Assembly (NCBI GenBank): GCA_934047225.1
Contig: OW203991.1
Location: forward strand, 9,936,001-10,000,000
DNA from: Ypsolopha sequella
Taxonomy: Eukaryota > Arthropoda > Insecta > Lepidoptera > Ypsolophidae
Length of the DNA stretch: 64,000 nt
Direction of reading: 5' to 3'
In this document: positions 32,860 to 44,931 of the stretch, in pieces
Layout: each line of letters begins with the position of its first letter
Numbering within the stretch: position 1 is the first letter of the stretch
Program-made: the position numbers and the translations under genes
The notes under the pieces: generated by a model
What the model was told of the DNA's origin: nothing
The model's database searches: none
What the model saw: only the letters and a program-made list of their open reading frames with translations

Positions 32860-35830
32860 CACAAAATTAGCCTGGTTTATAGTATATAGCATATAGGAAG
32901 AGATCGGACTTTTACTTTCATTAATTATTTTTTAGTCCAAAAATTACACTGTTTCACGCACAAACAACGTATAAAAATAATATTTAAACGGCGTATGAGA
33001 AGGAGGAGTGAAAATTATTCACAATTTTGCCACTTGTGAATTCTCAACTCCATAGAAGCTGAGTTTTGTGCTGAAAAGTAGGTAACGCAGACTCTAATAA
33101 TTGGCAATTGTGATGTATTATAGGTAACACACACTCTAATAATCAGTCAATGTTCAGCTCTTGGGGTGACTTGTTACCTTTAATAATGCTCTAATAATGC
33201 TGATACTACGCAATTAATGACAGTTATTCAGCTAATAGCTGTTTAATTTGGGCCCAAATCAAAGCTATCAGCTGAAACAGCTAACGCTCTTATTCAGCAG
33301 GCTTGTACGGCTAAAGATTATATGGTGGACTGTTATTCAACTAGTATATAGCGTTACTGTGTCACTTGGGTATAAACTGTACAAAAACATTTTTTTATTG
33401 CATAAGTCACTTACTTATTGACGTTATTGGCAAACCCTTTTTTTTTCTCTCTTTACAGCACGCTTGTTCCACATATGCTAATAGGAAACATAAAAAATTA
33501 AATTATAACGTAGCTTTTAAATTTCTAAATCTTAAAATATAAACGAATAAGCAGTTACGCAAATGGAACTTGTCTTGGCAAGGAACCATATTGTTATGGG
33601 ATTGACTGAACTAAAATGGTGGAAATAACCATAGACGCGTAAAACTTGTTCAATTTTTTTTTTCAAAGAATCGTAATGTTAGACATTGAATTAAATTAAC
33701 GTTATCGGTGCAATTATAGGATATGTTAGTTCGTATGCCCTCGGTATGTCAAAACGCCAAGTTTCAAAGTACCTAAAGAAATTTATTTCTCTCACATGTT
33801 TGTTTATTAATCAATTAACAAATCACGATGAAACTTTTGCAGAAACATAGATTCTTTGACCCACACTTAAGAGACCCCATGACGCCTGGATTTTTCTTTA
33901 GATTCATACAAAAGGTAAAAACTGATTGTGAAGTCAGAAGACACTATACAGCCCTTAAAGCAAAATTTGATGAAACAATATTACAATTTAACGCAATGTT
34001 TAATAAGTTGTTTAATTTTTATCTATACTGGAAATAAAAAAAGATAGAACGTGATGTCGTTCATGTAAAGATGACTAAGTTTGTACACCTTTCTCTAAAT
34101 AAACACTTACCGTTTCATGGAAAACAGTTTTTACCTAAAACTATTCTACAAATTCAGCGTCGTTTGAATATCCCGCCATCCCGAAGGAAAACATATCTAA
34201 AGATGTGTGCAAAGTTTCAATGAGATCAAAGCCGTCAGGGCTTCACAAACACCTAAGGCATTTATATAGCAGCTGAGCGGGAAGGTAAAAGAGGTTAAAT
34301 AAAGAGGTTACCTGTTTACCCGTAAAACAAAAAAAATATGGAACCTGTATTGGTTTTGAACATGAGCCCTATAATTCCTACTATTATATGACGACAATGT
34401 CCTTATGTGCTTGTGTCATTAAAAACAACAATTACATTTCATAATGGTCGGTAATAATGCGAACTAAAGTACTACCTGTAGAAAATCATTCACTCACAAC
34501 AATGCTGTTGGATAATTAAAATGAAACTGTTATCAAAGAATCGTGTTAATTACTTCTTGTTAAAAACTTGCGTGTATAATAATACTATCACTCTTCCAGC
34601 TTTTGCTCGCAGTTTTGTTTGCAGGGTCAGTTACGCCAAACATGCTCTCGCATTTGGACAATTTAGCTTATTAAAACGGAACGTTTTTAACGAATAAAAT
34701 TTGTGTAAGTAATGAAGAAGTTGAACTACATCATAATTTTTCAGATTTGACACAAGTATCACAATCAACGAGAAAAAAAACGGAAAGATCAGTAAAATCA
34801 CGGAAAACGTAATTTGGCTTTGGAACTAGTATGATCAGTCTACTGATTGTAATACAAAATAAAATATTTTTAAAGAGTAGAGAAATAAAAGTAGCCTTTA
34901 CAGATTTTCATTATTTTTTATTTCCTTTCGTAATTTAAAAAAAAATACTCAAACATTCTACATTTTTTCTGTACAGAAAAATTACGCAAAAAAAATCTTT
35001 TTTTTGTGCGTTTATTGAGTAATACAAGAAAAATATACAATATTATAAAACTTATACAACTAACGGAAACCAGAGGTTTATTTGTCACTGCAAGCGCTCA
35101 CAACTAATTTTACTTATTTAATTTTATCTATTTTTTATCGAGATAGTGACACTTTTTATTTTGTGGGGACTACGACTCAGTTGACTTATAATTTGACTTG
35201 GTAGTTCGTTTAATATCTTTGGGAGCATGTACTCCCAAGTGCGAGTACCATAGTTTTTGTTGTATGAATATTTGTTTATTTCTTTTTAAATAACGAAAGG
35301 AAAATAATATTAGAATATTACATGAATAAGGTACTTTGATCTCTGCTGCAGAAAAGACACAACTGCAGCGTACTAGTTTATAAAATAAACTGTGTGTCGG
35401 TCAAGTAGTATGCTATTTAATAAATTCCTTTAGGCCAACTAAAAGTAGGTGTTACAGTCGTGTTTTGTGAATATGTGAGCTAATGTAAAAAGTGTTAATA
35501 AGATATCTTTAAAATTAAATTAAAACTATTCGGTTGGATTTTGTTTACTTTTAAATTAAGTCTTCAGTTTTGATTAATTACAAAAAGGCGAGCTTTTTTA
35601 CAATCCGTCTGTTAAGCGGTTTTAAGCTGTAGGTCAATATTTGAGACCAAAAAACGGCGATACAGGGCTCCCCACCCATCACGCGGGTCGTAATAATCGT
35701 CGGTGAAGCGTGGGTAAGCGAAGCGTACGGCTTGCTCATACAGCCCATACTCGGAAACACCTTTGGCAGCCCTTTGGAAATTGATGTCGTAACGATGTAT
35801 ATATTTATTTAAGACAAGACAAATATTCAA
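32860..35830. other. Intron sequence between Ig2b and Ig3a exons
   Basis: Mostly AT-rich and unassigned. A 42-bp imperfect direct duplication (TAGGTAACGCAGACTCTAAT / TAGGTAACACACACTCTAAT) lies at 33078-33160. The open frame at 33828-34037 has no recognisable domain. Confidence 0.45.
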
Positions 35831-35839
35831 GGTACTTAC

Positions 35840-36025
35840 GAAACAACCTGATATGAACATTCCTCACTATAGGCTGCAGGAGAGGAGGTTCTACTCTACA
35901 CTGCAGCTTGACTCCATCCATCTCCCTGGGTACCTCCTGGATGTGAAGCTGGCAGACGGAACCCTCCTTAGTTCTAGCGAGGCGGTCTTCGCCTCTGAAC
36001 CACGACACGTCTGGTGGTGGTTTAC
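35840..36025 (-). CDS. Sidestep-like exon: second half of Ig2
   Basis: 186-nt exon, acceptor TTGCATCAG, donor TTTC|GTAAGT, phase 1 in and out. Codes GKPPPDVSWFRGEDRL with the core Ig tryptophan (VSWF), QLHIQEVPREMDG and KLQC with the second cysteine, then VEPPLLQPIVRNVHIRLF. The usual D-x-G-x-Y-x-C motif is altered to D-G-V-K-L-Q-C: the tyrosine is replaced by leucine, as is common in Ig2 of this family. It follows exon Ig2a across a 112-bp intron. Confidence 0.9.
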
Positions 36026-36137
36026 CTGATGCAACATCACAATATTTTTTAGGAGATTCCAAGCGGTAGGATAGTGTTGTCATAGCCTAAATCTAGGTAT
36101 TGACTCTTTCAGAATTTAAATAAAAAGGTAAATTTAC

Positions 36138-36251
36138 CTCCAGAAGCTTGACAGGATAGTAGCAGGTCCTGACCCTCTCTGAAAGGTCCAGCTCCTCCAC
36201 CCAGGATCTCCCGACCTTCGGAGTCGTATATCCGAGGGGATTCTGGCGGTA
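36138..36251 (-). CDS. Sidestep-like exon: first half of Ig2
   Basis: 114-nt exon, acceptor TTTTCTACAG, donor GGAG|GTAAAT, phase 1 in and out. Joined to the previous exon it reads VI-VPPESPRIYDSEGRE, then GPFREGQDLLLSCQASGG. The LLLSC cysteine is the first Ig2 cysteine. The VPP linker and the 'SEGRE...GPFREG' run match the usual Ig1-Ig2 junction of Sidestep proteins. Only 112 bp separate it from the second Ig2 exon. Confidence 0.9.
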
Positions 36252-36330
36252 CTGTAGAAAATGTTTGTGTAAAAAATATTGTCACACCCCAACCCTTTCT
36301 GAGCCAATCAAGGATTCTTGTAGTTGTCAT

Positions 36331-36793
36331 GTATACAGGATGCTTGGTAATTCGACCTATTCCTTTAACGGAGTTATACTAGGGATCATTTCCAACAAAT
36401 AATGCTCATCAACTAGGGGTGGCAAATGATAATTTATTTTCAAGTAAAATACGTAGATATTTCAAAAATTACAAAATAAAAAAGGTTTTCTTTCCACTTA
36501 AGACCTTTTAATTCTGAGATTATGGGAATTCAGGGCACGTATTTTTTTTATAAATGATCATTCGTCTATCATTGATCAGAAATATAATAAATAAGTCCTA
36601 AGAGAGGAACAGTTATTTTTAAATTATTTATTTTTGGTTATTAGTCTGGAAGTTTGAAAAATAATACAAAAACCTTCGTAACTCGGAGAACATTCATTTT
36701 CGACACCAAATTGATAAGACTTAATTCGTTGGAAATGATCTCTAGTATAACCCCTTTCATGGAATAGGTCGAATTACCAAGCACCCTGTATAC
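36331..36793. mobile_element. MITE ending GTATACAGG, copy 1
   Basis: Ends GTATACAGGATGCTTGGTAA and TTACCAAGCACCCTGTATAC, with TTCGACCTATTCC and TTGGAAATGATC in the arms. Copy 2 at 62099-62558. It lies 80 bp upstream of the Ig2a exon acceptor. Confidence 0.92.
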
Positions 36794-36799
36794 GTAAAA

Positions 36800-37380
36800 G
36801 GGACGACTACGGGTTTAGTCGTTGTCAATATAAGTCCATTAGAACAACGAAAGAATTTCTTTATAAATTCCGCCTGCTTCTGTACTAGTAGGATTCATAC
36901 CTTTTTTTTTTCATAAAATAAAATAAGCGGGTTAACATTTCCAATAAAAAAAATATATTATTTTCAAGTAAATAAGCACAATGAAGCCGATTCTAACAAA
37001 TTGGAACTTTGCAAATGCTTTGCTCATAACTAAAATACATTTCTGCGAATCTTCATAACATTAAGAAGATATGTTTCTTTAAAGAATAATTTAATTAAAT
37101 ACATACTAAGAATAAAAAGAGATGCAAATTCATGTTCTAAATTGAACCACTTTCGTAAGGAAACATTTTCTCACAAATAAGAAATTTTAACGTGTCGATA
37201 AAAATTTCACAACAGGTTTCTTTGAAACATGTAGAAAATAATAATTATGTTTCTTTGGGAAAATTGTTCGCCTGTGTATTTACGTTCTGAATATCGGAAC
37301 TTTTCTTATTTTCGACTGTACCAACTTGTTTTCATATATATTTTTATATATATATTTTTTTATAATTTTTACCTGTCAAC
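36800..37380. other. Intron sequence, nothing recognised
   Basis: AT-rich; TA-rich run near 37336-37370. Confidence 0.45.
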
Positions 37381-37382
37381 TC

Positions 37383-37432
37383 GACTGATGACGGCCTCAC
37401 TGATGAGGCCGAAATATATCGAAAAAATATAA
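37383..37432 (+). ncRNA. Hammerhead-like motif (Penelope-type relic)
   Basis: CTGATGA, then a stem-loop CGGCCTCA-CTGA-TGAGGCC, then GAAA and TATATC. Matches the CUGANGA / stem II / GAAA order; stem III could be only two pairs and stem I pairing is not seen. Same layout as the minus-strand motif at 12110-12156. Confidence 0.45.
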
Positions 37433-37539
37433 AGTTTATCATTTTTTAATTATTATAATTGCTTAAAACTTCAAATAAAAAGCTAATATAGCTAAAATTA
37501 TATTTATTCATACTTATTTTTAAGATGGATCCGAGTACG

Positions 37540-37715
37540 ATCAGCCGGCGTAGCACAGTGTTTAATCGCGCGCGACGCCACTTAGTTGAATCACAAGTTC
37601 GAGGAGCGTGACACGATGTTTTTGGGATTAAACAGTACGTCACGCTCCTTGCATATGTGATTCAACTAGTGGCGTCGCGCGCGATTTAAGACTATGCTAC
37701 GCCGCCTACACGGCG
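37540..37715. mobile_element. GC-rich hairpin element
   Basis: Left GGCGTAGCACAGTGTTTAAT CGCGCGCGACGCCACT..GTTGAATCAC, right complement GTGATTCAACTAGTGGCGTC GCGCGCGATTTAAGACTATG CTACGCCGCC; about 70-bp arms around a 30-nt loop. Related ends appear near 59975-59995 (ATGCTACGCCGCC). Confidence 0.85.
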
Positions 37716-37977
37716 ATTCTGGCGCGTGCGCAAAAATTTCGAAAGCAGAGAAATCAATATTTTCCTTAGAAAATCCATTGTAAAATCACTTGGAATCTGC
37801 CGTAGCAAATTTTTTCACACTTTCCAGAATCGCCGCTCAGGACTGCGATCTTTTCTTTTAGCGATATGAGAAATAAAAGGGTTAAGGAAGAAAAAACGTT
37901 TAATGACGTCTATAAATAAAATTATACATAATATTTCATAAGACTTCTTTCAAATACGCATTGAGAAGTAAACTCAC

Positions 37978-38186
37978 CTATAACAGTAAGATTCACTCTA
38001 TAATTTCTAGTAGGTGAATCAACGTAGTCTATCCTGCAGCGGTACATTCCCTCATCATGTCGTGCCACCTTCTCCACGGCGAGGTGGGCTGATGATGGAT
38101 CAGACTCGTTCAGGACGAAGTGACTGCGAGCTCCGAATTCCCCGGCAACTGCCCAGTGAACTGGGGGACCGTTTCTGAAGTCCACA
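37978..38186 (-). CDS. Sidestep-like exon: second half of Ig1
   Basis: 209-nt exon between acceptor TTCTTCCTCAG and donor G|GTGAGT. It starts with the third base of a codon and ends in phase 1, coding 69 complete residues from VDFRNGPP to NLTVI. Visible: HW...FGARSHF, the D-E-G-M-Y-R-C motif holding the second Ig cysteine (residue 50), then DSPTRN, typical of Sidestep V-type Ig1. Two N-glycosylation sequons (NES, NLT). The preceding exon with the first Ig1 cysteine must end in phase 2; I did not find it between here and the right end of the window. Confidence 0.9.
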
Positions 38187-38189
38187 CTG

Positions 38190-38960
38190 AGGAAGAAGAG
38201 ACAGACACGATTAAAAAGGCGCAGTTAACATTTAAAAAGGCGCAGTAGGTTATATTCACGATACTAATGATGAAAAAAAAACTTTTGTTTTTAGAAAATT
38301 TATTTATAATACTTTGGGGGCGACAAAAAACGTCTATTGTACAACAGAAGTGATATAATTGACTCATCACTGGTGAATCGGTAGCAGCTGGGGAAAGGCA
38401 CCCGTGTAGGTAAGTGCTATAAGGAATACAACTTAATTTGAGAGCCCGGACTAAAACTGTTTGCAAAGGAGGGGTACAGATGAGTACAAAAGTTTTAATT
38501 GGACCAGTAAGATTATGATATTTATATCCTGTTGCAATTTATTGATAAGGTTCAGAACATCATTATTGCGTAGAAAAATGCTAATTGACCTCTTTTCCAA
38601 CTTTGACATCTGATTTTGAAATCTGTCATTTACTTTCATTCATTATTAAGCAATTTTCTTTTGACAGATAAAACGTCAAAATTAGTTACTTAACATTTTT
38701 TAGATGTCGCTACACACAGCAGCTGTCAAAACTTGTCAAGATGCTTATGGTTGACGTCTTTTGAAATGTGGTCCGAAATAGTATTACATCGCTAAAATCG
38801 ATTACGAATGAATGAGGTGAATGCAAAATAAGCCATGAGTGAAGCAAATGATTTCATTAATTCGTATAACTTTTGTGGCTCATGCGTCTGGTGGTGATAA
38901 GATCTGAACGTTGAACCGAATGGAATGAAAAAAAATATTTCGTTCCGTAGTATATATTAG
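38190..38960. other. Intron or upstream sequence, nothing recognised
   Basis: No exon for the first half of Ig1 seen. Short frames unsupported. Confidence 0.4.
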
Positions 38961-38966
38961 GAATTA

Positions 38967-39425
38967 TTAAATGATGAAAAAAACTACAAAACTATCACGA
39001 GAATAAGTTTGTTGAACATTTACTGGATAGAAATGTTTGCTCGTTTCCTCTGATATTGATGGTTCAGCACTTGCTGGATTATTATTGGTACGTGATGGTA
39101 GCGTTTGTTGCCAATACTGATCATTGCTCTGTCCCACGGAAATATTGTCGGTATTGCAGTTTTCTTCAAGATTTTTAAAGCAAGATATACAAACACAATA
39201 ATATCTATTTTGCTAGAGAGATTTTTTAATTTTAAGAAGTTATCTGTACGTGTATGTGTCTAGTCATTTCAAACTTTGCTATTACTTACCAGGCCGGTTG
39301 ACGGGACATTGCTGTTATGGAAAAGTCTGTTGGCCGAAAGTGAGCGGATCATATAAAAGCGAATACTTTTGCACAGATAACCCAGGTTTTATTTGTGTTA
39401 TAGCTTTGATCCATTATTTTCTGCG
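38967..39425 (-). pseudogene. Possible THAP-domain gene relic (two pieces)
   Basis: Minus-strand piece 1 (about 39425-39290) reads NKTWVICAKVFAFI, stop, SAHFRPTDFSITAMSRQPA, then a donor CCTG|GTAAGT. The stop codon TGA stands where THAP zinc fingers have the Cys of V-C-S-x-H-F. Piece 2 (39180-38967) is open without ATG: CNTDNISVGQSNDQYWQQTL, PSRTNNNPASAEPSISEETS, ending VVFFII*. The C-x-x-C start of a THAP finger was not found, so the assignment is weak. Confidence 0.35.
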
Positions 39426-40122
39426 TTCTTCGTTTTTAGGAAATTTGTGATTACCTATATTTTTACAAAATGCAATAATAAAAGGGATGGCCATAATATG
39501 ATGATCTCTCCAGAATTTGATATCCAAAACGCAATGCAATGTTGATGAGCATGAACCAGAGAGAAACTTTTAAATTTTTGATCGGTTTTGTTGGCCGCTC
39601 GAGTTGACGTTTTGTAAGAAAAAAAAAACACTTTTTTTTATATCAGCGATAGATAGAGTTTCGTGTTCAGTTTTGACCGCTGCTCATATAGATGCGCTAT
39701 CTATCGATGTAAAAACATACTAAAATCTGTACCTACTGGAAAATCGTTCATTGTTCATCTTTTTTCTGATTTGAATCTGAATCTGAATCTGATCAGATTT
39801 TACAGAATTTGAGTGCAAGTGACATATTATTGTATAGTTTTCAGTGTATGCATGTATATTATAAATGTATAAAAAACACGAAAGGTCGATCAAGAAGTCG
39901 ATACAAAGACACCATTATCGAATGTCACCGTTGCTCTCTCTCCGCACCTCATACTTACCCCGGCTCTCAATTAAGTTATATTCCTATTGCGCTCCACGCC
40001 ACAGTTACCCAAGATAATTTTAGGACGTATAAAAAGGGCATAACTCCCTCAATTAGTATTTTTTTTTAAATCTGTTTTTTTAAATAAGCATTATGTATTT
40101 ATTATATTAGTATTTCTTCCTA

Positions 40123-40488
40123 ACTAGTTTTGATAAAAACACATGTACTGTTTCACAATATCACTGTTTTATTAGTCCAACCGGTTTCACCTTACGGCAT
40201 TATCAAGGACCTGTTAAAATAATAAATAAACAAAGGAATGCGTAGTTGTTGTTTACATTGCAGATGGTGAATAATAATTTCGAAGAGGGTAAAATCATGT
40301 GCCTAATTATAAATCGGGTAATTGGAAAACTCAGTGTTGAGCAGTAAAATTTTTTCCTTTAAAATTTATTTATTATTTTAACAGCTCCTTGATAATGCCG
40401 CAAGGCGAAACCGGTTGGACTAATAAAACAGTGATATTCTGAAACAGTATTTATTCTGTGACCGTACAAGTGTTTTTATCAAAATTAT
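40123..40488. mobile_element. MITE with AACCGGTTGGACTAATAAAAC arms
   Basis: Left arm 40123-40218 and right arm 40370-40488: TTTTGATAAAAACACATGTA, TATCACTGTTTTATTAGTCC, AACCGGTTTCACCTTACGGC and their complements. Centre unrelated, non-coding. Confidence 0.88.
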
Positions 40489-41144
40489 GATGATATTTCA
40501 CCAAGTGCCGACAATCGCAAGTATTAATCATATTTCTTCCTAACCTTCGTAAGTAAAATCTTTTATGTGTTTTTTGATATAGTATATCGCTTAAAAGGTT
40601 ATTCGACATACTAACTCAAAGGTTCAAGAATTTTCATGTTTATAATACCTATTCGTACGCAAGGAAGCATCCAAGTTCCTAACTTTAAAGCGTTCAATGT
40701 AAACAAAAGGCTGTAATAAAGTAAAATAAACCTCACAAAACCTGCTAACTTGGACACGGAAAGTTGCAACTAAGTGATGTTAGTCTCCAGCCAAAAACAC
40801 AACAAAGCTCCAACTTATTTAGTCCCTAAGCAGCTCATAGCAGAGTGTAACAATTACTAGCACTCAACTTGGCAATACTTAGGCATCAGGCAGTCTACTT
40901 GGCTGGAATCCAAGAGAACTGCTCAATCTCAACTGAAGCTTGCAATGTTGTTTTTTTCTGTGTCACTTCGTGAAAGGCTGTTGAACTTTTAGGATTTGCT
41001 TGACTCAAGTGAAATGGTGAATTCGGCATTGTTTTTTTGCAAAATGGAGGAGGTTCTCAATTCGACTGTATTTTTATCTGAAGGTTTAGATAATTTTGAG
41101 ATTTTAATTTATATATTTTATTTTCATGTAGTTATATGTTTTTT

Positions 41145-41445
41145 GCGTTCTACCAGTGCGTTCTGCTGGTCATGACTTACGGTGCCGAAACGTGGACACT
41201 GACGGTTAGACTAGTTCACTGATTCAAAGTCACTCAGCGAGCTATGGAGCGGGCTATGCTCGGAGTTTCTTTGATGGATCATATCAAAAATGAGTGATTC
41301 GTCAAAGAACCAAAGTCATCGACATAGCCTCTAAGATAAGCAAGCTGAAGTGGCAGTGGGCTGACCACATCAGCCGAAGAACCAACAACCGATGGGGGAG
41401 AAAGGTTCTCGAGTGGAGACCACGAACCGGCAGACGCAGTGTACT
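41145..41445 (+). pseudogene. RTE-type reverse transcriptase relic
   Basis: Plus strand reads QCVLLVMTYGAETWTLTVRL, then TQRAMERAMLGVSLMDHIKN, then after a frameshift KLKWQWADHISRRTNNRWGR, KVLEWRPRTGRRSV. This is the region C-terminal to the catalytic core in RTE-clade LINEs. At least one frameshift and stops are present. Its right side is cut by the MITE at 41446-41752. Confidence 0.8.
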
Positions 41446-41752
41446 ATATAAGGTTAAGTAATATAATATATATTTATATATAAGATTAAAAAATATGAGT
41501 TGGTGAAACTCAAAACATAGGTAGTATTAGTCTATATGGGCAACGTTTTGTATGGGAGCTAAGTGAAATTCGCAACTTTTTTTTTTATACTTCCTCCCAT
41601 ACAAATTGCCCCGATCAGCTGACTGGTCCAGTATGGAAAGGTGAAAACAAATTTTAAGAATTTCGCTTAGCTCCCATACAAAAAATTGTTCATATAGACT
41701 AGTACTACCTATATTTTGAGTTTTGCCAACTAATATTATTTAACCTTATATA
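41446..41752. mobile_element. Hairpin MITE ending TATATAAGGTTA
   Basis: Left TATATAAGGTTAAGTAATAT ... CATAGGTAGTATTAGTCTAT, GGGAGCTAAG; right CTTAGCTCCCATACAAAAAA ... TAACCTTATATA. Centre CCGATCAGCTGACTGGTCCA resembles that of 22093-22360. Confidence 0.88.
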
Positions 41753-42249
41753 CTTAATATTTTGTTACAAACCTGGGGAACCGACCATTAAGGTGAGTCC
41801 TTATTTTTTCCAAAGAACCCTCGAAAGTCTGGCGTTGTTGATGTTCTAGGCTCCGGTAGAGGCTTAACGAAATGCAGATAATGTTAGGCCCAATTTTAAG
41901 GTGTGCCGACCACAAATACATACCTATATATAACGTACATAAACAAACCACGTGTTTTCGGCTGTTTCATGAGTACAAGACCTACACACGTAAATTTTTC
42001 GGTAAGCGGGTTGTAATAGAGATAAAGACAGAACACAAGGATCATTTATTTTAGCGTGCGTCTTTCAATGGAGGTTAGCACTTCAGTTTGGTTATATACT
42101 TCTTTTTTCGGCTGGTCCGGATATAATTCAACGAGCTAAATAAGTCTAGACAAATTTAAGCAGCTTTTTGTTACTAGGTAGTGTCAGGTCAGAATGCTTT
42201 ATGATATGAAAAGTCTGTGCGTGACCGCCCGGTAAAGGTCAAAGGTAAT

Positions 42250-42955
42250 TTTTTTTATGGTCTTACCATCTGGTGGACTAAACACGCGATTTTTGTTGAC
42301 TCTAAAAGGAAACCTTTGTTTTTTTTTATTTCACGTAAAATCTTTCAATTATGACTGAAACAGAACTTAAAAACTACTGTACTAATTAGGCGCAGAATTA
42401 CAAAAAAATTAAAACAGCCAAGATAAAATAAAAAGAACCACTCGGTTGCTAGTTGAACTCACGCACCTGTGTCTAATGGAAACTCATAAATATTTGAGCT
42501 ATTATAGAAATAAATTTCATAATTTTTACAATTGGCTATTTACACATCGCAAGGAGATTCAAAGTAATACTTTCTGCAGATTTTTTTGCGGTTCAAAACG
42601 CGATACGTCATACTTTGCTTGATCGAAAAAAAAAAACAAAACTTGGTCGATTTTTCATGTTTTTTTTTCGTTTTATATAAAATTTACATTACCAAATCGT
42701 AGGAAAATTAAAATTATGGAAAATGTAATTTAGTAAGTACTTTTGCGGATATTTTTCTGAAAATTACCGTAAAACCTTTTTTTGAGCGACAAACGTGTTT
42801 TTTAAGAGCGCGCGATGATTCGGTTGCCGTAACAGCCACGGCTCAGAGCGCGCTATTTTGAACTATAATAAAAGATTACAGAGTTCAGTTCTACTTAATG
42901 CAAAATGAGATGGTCAATGTCAGGAATAACGGGCCCTTAACATTACGTCATGGTG
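42250..42955. other. No supported feature
   Basis: AT-rich sequence with poly-T runs; nothing recognised. Confidence 0.4.
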
Positions 42956-42959
42956 GTAC

Positions 42960-43060
42960 AGAAATGCAGAGAAAAGTAAATCCGGTGTTTCGGAGCTCTT
43001 TCGCCTCCCACATCCAGACTTACTTTTTTCCACGTTTCTATAGCGCAATGCTTTGATGTG
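42960..43060. mobile_element. Family A foldback relic
   Basis: GAGAAAAGTAAATCCGG, GGAGCTC, CACATCCAGACTTACTTTTT and CGTTTCTATAGCGCAATG match both arms of the 13276-13566 element with the tRNA-like centre deleted. Confidence 0.7.
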
Positions 43061-43591
43061 AATTCATACATATTATTTATTTTCTACGAAGCTTCATACA
43101 AAGTTAATGTTTATGAATGTACATCAGTACTTGAACTAGAAGTGTTTATTATGACTATTTTGTTAGAATAGGCGTTGACAGAATAATAACAACGTCCTGT
43201 GTGCTCTTTTCTTCGGGGCAAAAGCTGAGTGTGACCTTTTCAACGAAATAATACTTATGTTTTCACTACTATAGATAGGTAACTTCTATCTACTACGAAT
43301 GTGTGTGATCTCTGTTGAATAAAAATCTTTTTATTTATTTATTTGATATCATTTCTCACGAGAAAAGTGCAACAGACGGACAGACAGGTGAAAGCAATTT
43401 CTACTTTTAACCCTTAATATTAGGTCTTTACCCATGAAATTGCCGTTTTCTATAGATAATTTGAAGGAAACTCAATTTTCAGTAAATCCTGAAAATTAAA
43501 CTAATCCAAATTATGTTATTTCTTTTGTGTATGAATGAGACAACAGTAAGCTAACAGCAACATTAATTTCATTTTTGAAAAGGGTAAATAT

Positions 43592-43970
43592 TAGTTTATG
43601 CTACAAGGGCGAAAAGGAATAAATTACGAGGACGATTTAAAACACGAGCGTAGCGAGTGTTTTAAACGTAACCGAGTGATTTATTGCTCTTATGCCCGTG
43701 TATCATACTACATTTTTCAATGCATAGTGTGAAGAAATAAAACAAATATAATCTTGTGAACTTTAAATTATGATTGGCTCAAAGGAATGTAGCCAGAGCA
43801 GTGGAAAAAAAAGTATAACATTTATGGTACACAGGAAAGGCTGCAGGTTAGACAACCATTGTAAATAAATAAAAAAGCAATAATAATAAAGCCCTAGGGC
43901 AAAATAATCAACTATCTGTTCGGTTTTGATGCATAAAAAGTGGGCCTTTACGAGCACTTGCATTTAAATA
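43592..43970 (+). mobile_element. TAGTTTATGCTAC element, copy 2
   Basis: Full-length relative of 2831-3222, from TAGTTTATGCTACAAGGGCG to CTTTACGAGCACTTGCAT, with small deletions. Confidence 0.8.
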
Positions 43971-44931
43971 CGAATCTTATCATGGAAATGGATGGCATTT
44001 AGGACGAACTGTTTTTGAAAATTTGATTTGGTTACTGAATTTACAATAAGAACTAAATTTAATACGTAGATATAAAACCTTGAAATCAACCTAGAAATAA
44101 AAAACAAATAATGGAAATAGCTATTGAATTACAGGAATTATGAACTCATGAATCTGTTATAAAATTTTGGCAATTTCATATGTAAAGACCTATTAGCATA
44201 AATTGTTATAAATGAAAGCTAATGTTTGAACGTCTACATTGCAAGCATCCTTCAGTTTGCTTACAATCCTCGGATAATGAAGAATTTCAACACTTTTTAC
44301 AATTTAGTTGAAGTTTCTTTCTGTAAACTTGAAGAAAAAGCATTTTTTTTTTACAATTACATTTCTAGTCAGCAGTTTTAAACAAGCCAATCTAAAAAGT
44401 TTCCTTCGTACTGCACAATAAACGAGTCGTAAGAGATTTAGCTTTGCATAAATGTATTTTAAATTAGCCAAGAAAAAGGATATACCCCACGTATGTCTTG
44501 TATGAAATTTTGTGCAATTTATGTACCGTACCAAAAAAGTTTCTTGCATTGTAAACCTTATAACAAACACCATTAGGGCTAAAAGTTTTTGGGTGAGGGT
44601 TTGGCGGTATACCAAATTTATACTTTATGTTTCGTCTTAAAAGGAGACATTTAAATTTTAAATCCATAAAGACGTTTATTTAGAATAAAGGATGTTGTTT
44701 CAGATTTGGCACTGGTTGTAAGATAATAAAACACTCATAAAACGAAGTTTATCCTTCAGCCGGGTTTCGGTTACTTACAAATGAGAATTATTCCAGTCTA
44801 CAGAAAACATCCATGTTTAACTAGAATAAACAAAAGATCTAGTTTTCAAAGGCTCAAAATGGTGTAGCTACTCAAGAAAGGAAATATTGAAACACATTTA
44901 ATACTTTAAAGCCTCCGAAATATTCTTTCCA

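Larger units (their letters stand above)
8109..38186 (-). other. Partial gene: Sidestep-family Ig cell-surface protein (eight internal exons)
   Basis: Minus-strand gene assembled from eight exons whose splice borders and phases agree throughout; together 1252 nt of open frame. Order: Ig1 second half, Ig2 (two exons), Ig3 (two), Ig4 (two), Ig5 first half. Ig1 carries the sequence DSPTRNYRVNLTVI followed by VPP, the signature I know from the Sidestep family; Ig3 has SCRVSNPWFP...LED, Ig4 ends with NSEGSALSEPLTLNV, Ig5 starts with RPEC. Known of the family: type I membrane proteins whose Drosophila founder is a muscle and target ligand for Beat receptors guiding motor axons. Introns are 1726, 112, 2994, 678, 13218, 8969 and 1129 bp, stuffed with mobile elements. 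Signal peptide, first half of Ig1, end of Ig5, any FN3 domain and the membrane segment were not found. Which paralog it is cannot be told here. Confidence 0.9.

Noticed and set aside
32490..32864. A single 124-residue exon covering Ig3a copies 1 and 2
   Set aside because: Using copy 2's donor would put the next exon out of frame and add a half-domain without its cysteine; the shorter exon 32697-32845 fits phase and domain.
33828..34037. 69-residue plus-strand frame
   Set aside because: No recognisable family, antisense to the host gene's intron, no supporting context.
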